This document shows, in pieces, positions 11,724-22,090 of a stretch of 64,000 bases of DNA. Source of the DNA: Jacaranda mimosifolia. Taxonomy: Eukaryota; Streptophyta; Magnoliopsida; Lamiales; Bignoniaceae. The DNA lies in assembly GCA_018894105.1 (NCBI GenBank), contig CM032131.1:21371578-21435577 (forward strand), written 5' to 3'. The position numbers and the translations under genes were made by a program. Within the stretch, counting starts at the first letter, position 1. Each line of letters starts with the position of its first letter. Under the pieces are notes generated by a model, which was given only the letters and a program-made list of their open reading frames with translations, was not told the origin of the DNA and did no database searches.

Positions 11724-12124
11724 TTTGTTGGGTGGTCGACTTTATATATACATGCAGCGGAATATTTAAACTTTAGCAGAGGAGAATCACTTTGCATATT
11801 TCTCTACTCAATCAACAATTCTATTACCACTCACTCTTCTTTTTTTCTTTTTTCTTTTTTCTTTTTTTCTTCTCTCTCTCTTTTTTGGCTTGCTTACAAA
11901 TAAGTACTCTTAAGAATTCAACATTAGGAACTTTCACAATTTTCAAAACGCTCATTTGACTAATACTCTAAATACCAACATATTCTTTTTTCCAAGACTT
12001 CAAATACCAACATACTCTTTCCAGATAATATAATTTGACTTATCAAGGAAACACATATTCAGAAACCTGGATATCACACACGTTAACTTTGAATGGCTCT
12101 TCAAGAATCAAGATTCTACTTCCA
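11724..12124 (-). repeat. 5' LTR of the minus-strand Copia
   Basis: About 401 bp from TGTTGGGTGGTCGAC to CTACTTCCA on the plus strand. It matches 6092-6774 over its length and contains a T/C-rich run at about 11845-11885. Confidence 0.8.
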
Positions 12125-12746
12125 ACGTCTTCTTCCTTTGCCTGCTTCTGTTTTTCATGCAAGCTGGTGAAGTCTTATCCACCTTGATTTGCTTGTGACA
12201 GTTTGACTCTTTGCAATCCTACATTCAAGTGATCTCAAACCAAACTTGTTTGCCGCCCTACATCTAAGTTTCTCCAATTCTTTCAGAAAAATAATCTCCC
12301 AGGGAATTTTGCACAATAACCAGCTAAAGCAAGAATCAAACAGGAAAGAAGAAAGTGCATTAAAGTGCATTTGGATCTAAATGCTTAATGCATCAATCAT
12401 AATGATCTATTTTTTCATTAGCAATCCCATTACCAGATTTGCATGTCTTGATGACTAGATTCTGCAATTCAAGAACAAGTTTTCAGGCAATTAAATAGCA
12501 TTTTTGACATTTAATTCGAGAACATTTCAAACTACCATGTCGTCATTAACAAACTTATGAACTATTATTAGAATGATATATGAACAGTCTATACTTAAGA
12601 AGCAGCATCCGGCATAGTGCAGTTTGGATTATCAATCTATATTGGCTAAGCAAAATTATGATTATTTTCATGTACACCAGCGTTTATCCATGGAAACTAG
12701 GATGAACTACTACTCCCTGATGCTGCTTGGTCTCACTCTTCGTAGA
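12125..12746. other. 3' flank of the TGA gene
   Basis: No coding sequence is recognised. It should hold the 3' untranslated region and polyadenylation signals of the minus-strand TGA gene ending at 12747. It borders directly on the Copia LTR. Confidence 0.5.
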
Positions 12747-14242
12747 TTAGGCAGGCTCGCGAGGACAATGAGCAGACCAGAGTGAGCTGAGTGTACGCAG
12801 ACGTTGAAAAAACTCCCCAAAAGCAAGCAAACCCTTTGCTGCCTGACGTGTTGTCAGGATACGGGACATCTGCTGCAGAGTTTGCTCCCGAAGATGATCA
12901 GCCTGTCGCAAGATCAAATAATATTTCTCAGCTTGCAGACAATCCTATGTAACTCAATTATGTATTTTGTCCATTGTCAACAATATTATTTCCTATATAG
13001 CTCGATCTATTTTAGCAAACAAAACATCCGTATGCATTAGCTGTTCTTGTACCTAGTAGATATTGTATGTTGCAGTAGTCATGGCATCATAAATGGGGTA
13101 TTCAAATGTTCTGGTCATGAGAAATATTTTCAATAAAAATTCCTACTTTCAATAAAAGCATCAACAGAAAGTGGAGGCAATAAGAAGAGGAGATGGTGAA
13201 AAGCAAAACTACACCTGGTGTATGAAGCTCTCCAGAGATTCCAACTTCTCCAGAGCTGAAGCCGCCTGGGTGCTGTAATTTCCTGCTCCTGCAGCAAGAA
13301 ATGTAATGCTTTGTGCCAGAGTCTGCTGAAGCTTTTCCATTCCTTGTGACAGGGCATCCTCGGCTTGGATACAACAATGTTTTAGGTTGCCAATTTTAGC
13401 AATTTGCTGCTCAGTCAACAGCTCAAGTTGAGGCATTACCACCTGTTCAACAAACTCACCGTTAGTTTTGAGAAACGATGGTCTAGTGCCATGATCTAAA
13501 TATGAGGCTAAGAATGAGACTATGTGAAGAAAATTCTGACATTTATGAGCTCTGATGGCCTGAAACCCCCAATCCAAAGGAAAAACCGCTCGACTGAGGT
13601 CCTCCACATGCCGGATACTAAATAGAAAGCATCAGCTCTGGCAGCATCTCTTTTCATGCTGAATAGCTTACAGTAATGTCTTAACACATTCTCTACCAAC
13701 ATAGGGAGCTCTATTTCACCAATGGGGGACTGCAGAGCATTTCTGAGCTCAGAAATTTGCCGTTCTTGCTCGTTAATCCAGTGCCCATATTCCATCTGAA
13801 ATGCAGCAATTCCTGCACATTGCATCACTAACACGTTAGACCAGTACAGTAGTCTTAAGAAAAAGATTCCGAAGAAGGAAGTCTCTCTGATTTTACAAAG
13901 ATAGAAAAGGTTGATGTAACAGATGGATGATATCTTGAGTTTCTATAAGACAACCAACAATGATTGAGATTACATGGAAGAGAGATGATTGATGCTATGT
14001 CAAAAAACCAATGAGGACAAGTTGCCATAAAAGTTCTAAAATCATGCAAATAGAGATTACTAATAGAAATTTAGATCTCAAAATCAGTATCATATTTGTT
14101 TCTAGAATTAGCATGAGGAAACTAATAAATACCTAGGTTTGCAGTTCCACAGAATCCCACAGAAGCAGTTGCACCCCCCATAAGCAAACCCTGAAGTCAG
14201 TAATTAACTGAAATTTCAGATGATGGAAATATTATGCCACCT

Positions 14243-14287
<45 letters not shown>

Positions 14288-15144
14288 CCACTTGGTTACG
14301 TATCAGAAGATGTAGACATGAATAGAAACATGGAATGGATTATCTTCCACACCTGTTGTCTAGCTCTCTCCAGTTCTAGCTCAAGCTGTGCCAGCTTCAG
14401 ACGGCTTGTTTCCAATTGCTGAACATAAGCCTATAAAAAGAGGTAAGACAGTAAACTGAAATGGTTCAAAACATAAAAATCAGTGAAACATTTAATGGTC
14501 ATCAACATCTCCAAACCTTCTTCCTTAAACGACTTTTCCTAGCAGCTTCACGATTTTGTGCTAAGCGTCTTTGTATCTGTCAAAAATGGAGATTTATCTC
14601 TTCAGCCAACTGGCTAGCATTAATTAGTCGATTTGATCAAGTTACTGAATTTCAAAAAATTCAGATAATTTTCTTTGTTGCTCAAGATTTCAGGTTGTAA
14701 TCAATCCAATTTTTTTTTTCCAAGACAAGCATCCATTCAAGCATAAGAAATATAAGCCCAAATTTGCATCAAAGGAAACACAAGAACGTGCACATGGTTA
14801 CTAAGCAGGGTTATGCCGATCACCTTCTCTGAAATACTCTTTGATGCCTGACTATCTTCAACATGCTCAAGTGATTTATCAGAAGCATATTCAGTCTGGA
14901 ATATGAATTAGACGATTGAAAGTTAATAACGGCAGCCAAAAATATTTATCAATCCAAAGGATATATTCTGATGTTTCACCTTGTCGTCTAGCTTTGTGTC
15001 TGGTTCTGTGATTAAACACACACCTGTTCCGGGGCTGATATTTATATTACCATCAAACGTGTCCTCCCACATGCTAATTTGGTGGAGCGGTTCATATAAA
15101 CCCATCCTGCTTGAGGGAGCGAATTGAGTTGTTGGAGTAGTCAT
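12747..15144 (-). CDS. TGA7-like: TGA-type bZIP transcription factor with DOG1 domain
   Basis: Eight coding exons on the minus strand: 15144-14980, 14895-14824, 14576-14517, 14430-14353, 14190-14133, 13812-13541, 13442-13215 and 12902-12747. All have GT-AG borders and the phases join to 362 codons plus stop, close to Arabidopsis TGA1 (about 368 aa). Residues 1-55 hold the TGA N-terminal motif (MGLYEPLHQISMWEDTF). Residues 80-99 are the basic region (IQRRLAQNREAARKSRLRKK), 100-125 the leucine zipper, and about 149-345 the DOG1 domain, ending QADHLREQTLQQM and LTTRQAAKGLLAFGEFF. TGA factors bind TGACG (as-1) elements in the nucleus and partner NPR1 or glutaredoxins in defence and detoxification. 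SGMWRTSVERFF and ELINVVMPQ resemble TGA3/TGA7 more than TGA1. The position of TGA1 Cys260 is Gly253 here; Cys258 and Cys259 are adjacent. The gene appears intact. The exact paralogue is uncertain. Confidence 0.93.
14244..14284 (-). repeat. Pure T41 tract flanked by a 10-bp direct repeat in a TGA intron
   Basis: Forty-one consecutive T lie in the intron between coding exons 4 and 5. They are flanked by ATGCCACCTG (14234-14243) and ATGCCACTTG (14285-14294). This looks like a retroposed insertion, read on the minus strand, that kept only its poly(A) tail between target-site duplications. Confidence 0.7.
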
Positions 15145-15900
15145 CGTAACAATCTGCACATGGACAAAGGAAAATCCAGATAACAGGCAGATCAAGCAGA
15201 GAAATGCAGACTAAAATTACAGCCATATTCAACCCTGTATTTTTTAGGTAGCTGGCTAATTAACAAATATACAGAAATACATTAACATGGTCCAAATACA
15301 GGAAGGGCTTGAGAATAACCAAGGACAACATTAGATATGTCAGAAAATCATGCCCTTTACCTAAAACTAACATTTCTTCAAAGAAAAGGTAGCCCTTTTT
15401 TGCACAGAGGAGAACAATGGCATAGCTAGTCTTTCATCACGCCGATGTTACATCAAAGAATTTTGTTTATGAGGATTAAATTAACGAAGATAAATTTGTG
15501 GAAATTTGCTGCAATGCCCAGCAGGAGCCATGACGGTGGTATCTCTCAAAATGAACCACTTGCAAAGACAAAAATAAAAATAAAAAAAATAAAATTAGAA
15601 ATAAACAAACAAAAAACAAATGAACATAGTGATTGATCAAAAATGTGATGCTAAAAACTACCACCAGAAACCTGCTGGTCACAACTTCAAATTTCACTTG
15701 GAGAACCATACTGAAGAAAAATGATATATCAGAGCGGCTATACACTCACATACCCAATAACTTCATAATATCATCTCAAAGAGCCAAAAAACAAATGAAT
15801 AAATAAAATGGGCGAGACAGACCATATAACAACAACAGAAGTGGAGGTGGGATAAATCCCAAGGAGTATGGAAAAGTACCAACCTGCGCATCAAATAAGA
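15145..15900 (-). other. 5' leader and leader intron of the TGA gene
   Basis: Just before the start codon the minus strand reads TGTGCAG then ATTGTTACG-ATG, a plausible acceptor 9 bases before the ATG. A plausible donor, GCGCAG followed by GTTGGTAC, lies at 15884. This suggests a 5' untranslated exon near 15.9-16.0 kb and a leader intron of about 0.73 kb. No other gene is recognised here; the open frames are chance. Confidence 0.4.
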
Positions 15901-16260
15901 CTTGAAGACTCTTTCTGATCAATTAGAGGGAGAAGCTAAAAGTATGAGGTGAAGAAAATTATGAATCAAAGCCTCTGAAAATCTTTATCATATCCCCCAT
16001 CAGCATATCTCAGATGGTGTAAGAACCATTCAACACATAGCTTTGGTACTCAAACAGGGACTGGATTCAGGCAAAAGTAAGGCAACTGATGATAAAAGGA
16101 TGAGACCACAAAAGCTCACAACTTTGAATATTAAAATGGTACAAGAAAGGGATGTATTTTTTTGCTGTTTTTCTAATAATCCCACTCACTACCACTATAA
16201 TATTGGCATGCAGATCCTTAGGGGGAGAAAAATAAAAAAAAAAATTAAAAAATGATGATG

Positions 16261-16291
<31 letters not shown>

Positions 16292-17452
16292 GAATAAGAA
16301 TTTCTTTATTCAAGGGTCTGCCAAAGCGGGTATGTATAATTTTGCCTCAACTAGTTCTCAAAGTAACCTAGACACTGTCCACAGGAAGGGCAAATTGATT
16401 GCAAACTAGCCAACTCACTTGATAAGCTTAAATTTACTTTGTCAGAAAGCAGCTTTAGAAGACCAAAATTTTTCAATCACACGCAAAGATTCACTTGTGT
16501 TGATAAATGGGTTGTGAACATGACAGGCATTTCCTGTTTTACTTTCTTTTGTCTGACCAACCAAAGTACAAAAACAAGATGCAACTATAGTAATAGTTAG
16601 CCGATACAGGCAACAACACAAGGCTTTGGACCTCCAAGTCTCTAAGCAATGCCTACCATCCACGCATGATGGGCCCATAAATCACACCAAAACAGAGTCC
16701 AAAAATGTTGAACCATTTTGATCGAGTGTTGGACACCACAAAACAGTCAGCAAAAGATGGACACGTGTTTGGCATCCTCTCCCCCAACTTTTGGGGAGCC
16801 ACTTATCAGTGAGTGCCAGCACTACCAAGCGGGCCATACAAGCTAGAAATTCGAAAAATAAAATGCTGGATAAAGTATATAGGCCATTTAGAGAAATGCA
16901 TTCATGAGTTCAAGACGGTGTGGGTGAGTTTACAAAATTTTTAAAATATTTTATAAGATCTTATACGTTAAAAAGTATTTGATAATTCTTTTAAAAGAAG
17001 AATTTATAAGATTTTAAAATAAAATATTAGAATTTTATAAGATCTACTAAAAATAATATGGAGATCTTACTTATTTTTAGAATTTCACAAATCCCTTCAA
17101 TTTTAACCATTTTAAAATTGATCTTACTAACATTTTATAATTTCAAGATCTTACTTTATTCAAATACATCAATAACTTATTCAAAACCTAATATCTTATA
17201 AGTTTCAAAAACATCTTATAAAATATAGGCAGTTTAGATTCTCCATTCCAATTTATGTTTCATCTTTTATTTCATTTTATAGATATATGACACGCATATT
17301 AAATATTTCTTTATAGAAATAATTGATCAAGAATCAGATATGCTTAGCATAAATACAACAAGTTGAAATAAAAAATCTAATAAGGAATGAAATGAAAAAT
17401 CCAAAGTGAGATGCAAGAGCTTATATAATCTTTTAAATAAGTTTAGTTAAAC
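15901..17452. other. Upstream region of the TGA gene, no other gene
   Basis: Contains a GAT/AAT microsatellite at 16252-16291 and the G-box at 16762. At 16920-17235 there is an AT-rich block with scattered ATAAGATCTTAT-type words and their complements near both ends, possibly an old MITE. No coding sequence is recognised. Confidence 0.45.
16762..16767. promoter_or_regulatory. G-box CACGTG upstream of the TGA gene
   Basis: ACACGTGT at 16761-16768 is a core G-box/ABRE site, the class of element bound by plant bZIP and bHLH factors. It lies about 0.85 kb before the inferred 5' untranslated exon. Function is inferred only from the motif. Confidence 0.3.
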
Positions 17453-17973
17453 CACTACCTACAAAACAAAAAACAAGATAAGTTAGTGACAAAATAATGA
17501 GTGATAATGCAAAAGTTATCACTAATTATATATATTAGGTGACAAAAGATTTTATTTTGTCACCTTAATGATTTTTACAAACTAAATAGACTTTATTTTG
17601 TTACCTTAATGATTTTTACAAACTAAATAGTAATAATAATAGTGTTTAAATTATCACCATTGGTAATCAATTACACACCTATCGTGATAATTTAGTAACA
17701 ATGAAAATTTTGTCACAAATTATAGTGACAATTTTTATTGTTACTAGGTTGCCACTATAGGAATGTCACTAATTTTTCATAGTAATAATTTAAAACATTG
17801 ATTTTTGTCACTAATGAGTTGTATTGTGACAAAATATAAATTATTATCACCCAAAGAATATCACTATTGACCAAAAAAAAAAAAAAGAAACTATTATCAC
17901 TTAATAAATATCATTAGTAACAACTTTTATATTATCACGTATTATTTTGTCATTAATATAATTTCTTTTTGTA
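17453..17973. mobile_element. CACTA-like non-autonomous element with subterminal repeats
   Basis: It begins CACTACCTACAAAACAAAAA, close to the CACTACAAAAA terminus of plant CACTA (En/Spm) elements, and ends TTTCTTTTTGTA, whose complement is TACAAAAAGAAA. In between are many copies in both orientations of GTGACAAAAT / AGTGACAAT / TATCACTA words, as in CACTA subterminal arrays. The terminal GTG on the right is lost and no clear 3-bp duplication was seen. It codes for nothing. Confidence 0.6.
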
Positions 17974-18544
17974 CAAACATCCTCCTAGTTGAGCTCAGTA
18001 ACTTAACTGTTGCAACTAGTCAGTATGTTTGAAGAAGAAACACTTCGATTTCTACATATAGATGAAAAGATTTTAGTAATATGTCTGAAGCGTGTCAAGA
18101 TTGTGTGTTTTATTAAAGAATTATTCATTCTTGGTGGTGAAAATAGGTACATTATTCTTTAATGCAATGAACTACGTACGTTTTCCACTAATAACAAATC
18201 TATTCTACTTTAAGCAAATTGATTGGCAGAGAAATGGCATGCTTTTCTCGGTTTTCCTGGTTTTGACTAGTCTAGTCTATTATTCTTGCAATAACAGAAT
18301 GTACTTAGTCCTGGAACCGCGGAATGTGTACTCTGTCAAGTGGTCATGAGAAATGTAGAATAAGAAAAAGTATGTCTCCGGAGAGGACTTCGACATTCTG
18401 ATACCAAAACAGAGCAACTTATGGGGTGCACAACTATGACTATTACTTTGCCCACTACTAGAAAATACTGTGGGTACAGTTCTGATGAAGATCAACTACC
18501 AGTCGACTTTTAAACCAACTACATTCAACTTTGCCACCTAAGAG
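17974..18544. other. No recognisable feature
   Basis: AT-rich sequence without recognisable coding or repeat structure. Confidence 0.4.
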
Positions 18545-19721
18545 TCGAGTCGCTACTGATCCAATCGCATAAGTTTGTCTCATGACGTAGAAAGTAAGAA
18601 TTTTAAACTCTAATGGACTCCTTACGTGCGTCTGTCTATTATAAATAAAAAGATAAGATATCTACTATCCCTTCAAAACAATTAAAATGTTGAGTGGCTC
18701 GTGACCCAATAGTATAAGTCTCTCACGTAATGTGAAAGGTTCAGAGTTTGAATTCTAACAAATTTTTTATATGCATACATGTGTGTATATGTATAAAACA
18801 CTTTCTTACCAAAGATACATGACTGTTTTTTGGGTTTAATGGTGAAATGCTGAATGGCCCATAGCCCAATATCATAAGTCTCTCACATAATGTGCGAGGT
18901 TAAGAGTTTGAATTCTAACGAATTTTTTATGTTCATGTGTGTGTATATATATAAAACACTTTGTCACCAAAGATACATGAGCAGGGACGGATGCAGGGGA
19001 GGCCAGAGGGGCCATGGCCCCCCCAACATTTTGGGGACTTTCTTTAATTTTTGCAATAATTTTAGCACATATTTATATATATATATATATATTTAAAATT
19101 TTAATAATAATTTGCTCTCCTAGTATTTTATATATATATATATATTTATTTTTTTAATTTTCATAATAATATATATTTTTGAAATTTTAATAAGATTTTT
19201 TAATTCTTTATTATTTTAATTTTAAAAAGTCTAAAACAAATTTTTAGGCTCGTATCTACAATAAAATAATTTATAATTAGGGTTAGACCATTAGAGTACT
19301 TCTATTTTATTTGTTTGAAAATATATTTATAGGAATCTAATTAAAAAAAATCTTTACAATATAGAAACTTACAAAACAATTAAAATCTCTCTTTTTTGAC
19401 TTCAACGAGATTGAGAAAAAGAGACAAAAGTAAGTGAATATTTTTTTTCAAAAAAAAAATAACTTTTTCATTTTTTCTTTGTCTTAACACAAATTTATCT
19501 ATTTTCTTTACTTAAAATAGTATATATTGTTATCTTCATTAATTTTTATGATATGTTTGTGTGTTTGTTTACATGCATCATAAAATATATTACCGACTTA
19601 TTGAATCTTTCAATTGAAAATAAGTTATATTTAAACTTTTATGTTTTATAATTTTGTCCCCTAACAGTTTCAGTTCTGGATCCGTCCCTGTACATGAGTG
19701 TCTTTTGGGTTTAATGGCTAA
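18545..19721 (+). repeat. Three tandem SINE-like repeats, the third split by a MITE
   Basis: Related units start at about 18545, 18687 and 18847. Each has a GTGGCTCGTGACCCAATAG-like box, CATAAGTCTCTCAC, then AATGTGAAAGGTTCAGAGTTTGAATTCT, followed in the last two by AAAACACTTT and AAAGATACATGA. The two boxes recall the A and B promoter boxes of tRNA-derived SINEs. The third unit is interrupted at 18981 by the hAT MITE and resumes at 19699 with TGTCTTTTGGGTTTAATGG. A similar trace occurs at about 750-812. Confidence 0.55.
18982..19690. mobile_element. hAT-type MITE with perfect 8-bp target duplication
   Basis: A 709-bp element with terminal inverted repeats CAGGGACGGAT(G/C)CAG at the left and their complement, CTGGATCCGTCCCTG, at the right. 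It is flanked by an identical 8-bp duplication, TACATGAG, at 18974-18981 and 19691-19698. The 8-bp duplication and CAGGG termini are typical of the hAT superfamily. The inside is AT-rich and has no transposase. Confidence 0.92.
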
Positions 19722-22085
19722 ATGAATACTCATGCAAGTTCTGATCCAGAGTAAATATGAACTTTGGAATAGTATTTACTTGTTCTTGATGTGTCTTAAT
19801 ATATACCGAATATTAATAAACACTAATTGGATGAGTACCATAATAAGGCAAACCAAGGTCCCAATTCTTGGTGAAAGGTCATGATCCATATGTAAGCCGA
19901 AAGTTGGAGATGTGATAGAATTCATAAATTCTTTAGCTTCTGACTTCAAATTATCCAAATGTCTTGCGCACCCAACTGGAATGCTGGCCTATTCAGCTGA
20001 CTGCCCTTAATCTTTTTCTATCATCACATAGAAAAAATAGTTATAGATCTTCATCTTTAATAACTTTAAGAAGATACAAACCCGCTATCCAACATAAATA
20101 GGATCAATAATTATGTGGTTATGTCTATACAGTATAACAGTAACAGATCCACGTACTTTTTCATGATCAACAACAGTAGCTACTAGCGGGGAGAAACACC
20201 TTAAATTCCTCTGAAAGGTCACTTGTGCTTTTCAATTTCTGTTTTTTGGGCCTCTTTGTCTCAGGTCCTTTGATTTTTTGATTGAGACTTCATTTTTCTC
20301 TACTGGTAATGGCTCTTCCAAATCAAGAAAGCCATGAAAGCAAGTGGCCATCAACTTTTACTTCACCCAATCATCCAAGCATTTGGAAAAAGCAAATGAA
20401 GAAAGTGAACAACATCACTGTTCTCACTTCTTCCCACGTAATATCAAAAAAGAAAGCTATCGCTACAAATGTAGGAGGATCTATGATGAAGCCACGAGTT
20501 CAGAATTGTGGGTAAAAAAAATAATTTTTAAGGTGAATCTTAGCAAAGATTCTGCATAATAATTTTGAATATACTTTTAAGTTCTTCAAAGCTTAGGGAT
20601 TAAGCTTTTCTCCTGCTTTTGAGCTGCTGTAAAATAATGCAGTTGAGCTGTATTGGGTACGTCAGGATATGGCAAACAAGTTGTATATTATAACCATAAT
20701 TTTCTACCACTAGGGACTATGAAACAAAGAATTCTGCATCAGATTACCACAACTTATATGTAAAGAAAGGGAAGAAAACAAAAAATGATGAAGCCCAAAA
20801 GGGAAAACTTTTTCTCGCTTGTCATTTTCTATAGAATTATGGGAGCCCTTTCGTTGTATTATCTCCAGGGAAGTTGTAGGAACTTAATAAATAACTGACT
20901 GTTAACTGAAATATCTAAAGCGCAAATTGATATTCTTAATGAGACAGTATGATATAATCAGCCATTGCACTTTGTTGCATCATTATTAAATTTCAGCTGC
21001 TTTTTTGTGCTGAGAATACAGATATAAAGAAATCCACCACCAGAAAAAAGGGAACAAAAGAAAAGAAAAAAAAAAAAAAAAAAAAGGTTGTGGTGTGTGT
21101 GCTTTTGGCTTTAAAGTTCTAATGATGTGATATTTGGATTTATTTTCTTTCTTCTGAGCAGCTTTTTTTTTTTTTTTTAATTTATTGCTTTTCCTAGCTT
21201 TGATTCTTTATTAAAATAAGCAGTTTGCGGTATTGTTTATCAATCAATCCTCAAACGGTACTATACATCAAGTTTACATTAAATATTGTTGGTCCAATCA
21301 TCTTTCTTTCTTTCTTTCTTTTTTTTCTTTTGCCTGTCAAATTTTCTTAAAAGAGGGTACTTTATGTCCATTTTGTAGTTGCTTAGGTTAAAGATTCAAA
21401 CATGATTCTGTGCCACGATCGAATATGTCTTTCTTGCTGTTGAAACTTAGGAAGCTGGTCTGTCTTCAGAACAGGCATGTATCATGTAAAATAGGGGACC
21501 AAGTCCACAAGAAATCATACAATATCTATCTTCTTGAGAGTTCTACTTGAAGAGGAAGAGGGATTCTTGAAGATCTTAAAAGATCCAAAAAGACAAGATA
21601 AACCACATCTTAACAAAGAGAACTCCAAAGGAGGATTCAATTTGTTTGTTTCATTGTTTGTAATATTTAAAGTGATTATTATTTGGTACAAAGCACAAAG
21701 CACACGACAACAGCAACAATCTAGCAATCAACAAAGTACAATTATTCAATTCCACAATTCTTTTGCTATTATATTTTCTAGCACTTCATGCATCTCGATA
21801 TTTATTTACTATTTTCTATTAATTTTTGTAAATTACGTTCCTAATTCCTTGCAAACTCACTCTATCTACTTGCACTTTTTTGTTCACTTAAGGACAGACT
21901 ACACACGCCTTGAATTTAGTTTATTTTGCAAGTTCTATAGTCAGTTACAGGGAAACTCATATTTTTGGTCCCATAACCTCAATTTCAATTGAGTCTCGTA
22001 ATTTAAAATTGTGCCACATTGAGTCTAGTTCCCCTCCTTATGTTAAGTAGTTAACAGGAACAATTTGGTGCAATATTTTGGGGCG
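19722..22085. other. Intergenic stretch with one possible small ORF
   Basis: Mostly AT-rich non-coding DNA. Poly(A) at about 21066-21086, a T run at about 21163-21178 and a TTTC repeat near 21301-21320 are present. No conserved domain is recognised apart from the doubtful small frame at 20309. Confidence 0.4.
20309..20515 (+). CDS. Possible 68-residue small protein, unrecognised
   Basis: An ATG-started frame of 68 codons (MALPNQESHESKWPSTFT...), rich in Ser, Lys and Asn, with no membrane segment and no domain I know. It follows a pyrimidine-rich stretch that could be a leader. Nothing around it supports translation and it could be chance. Confidence 0.15.
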   Translation: MALPNQESHESKWPSTFTSPNHPSIWKKQMKKVNNITVLTSSHVISKKKAIATNVGGSMMKPRVQNCG

Positions 22086-22090
22086 AAAAT

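Larger units (their letters stand above)
6092..12124 (-). mobile_element. Degenerate Ty1/copia element (minus strand)
   Basis: A complete Copia layout read from right to left: 5' LTR 11724-12124, primer-binding site 11710-11721, gag start at 11701, a CCHC remnant near 9850, protease near 9700, integrase about 9300-8640, reverse transcriptase about 8640-7290, RNase H about 7290-6785 and 3' LTR 6092-6774. All coding parts contain stops or frameshifts. A hAT remnant is inserted in gag. No convincing target duplication was seen at the outer ends, so the ends may have been altered. Confidence 0.85.

Noticed and set aside
13102..13377. Minus-strand frames overlapping TGA exon 7
   Set aside because: Other reading frames of the real DOG1-coding exon and its intron.
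19776..19958. Minus-strand frame with a hydrophobic end
   Set aside because: Short, starts at a non-ATG codon, with no match to a known family and no upstream exon that fits.
21534..21992. 152-codon plus-strand open frame
   Set aside because: Starts at a non-ATG codon, has no recognisable domain and reads like AT-rich non-coding DNA.
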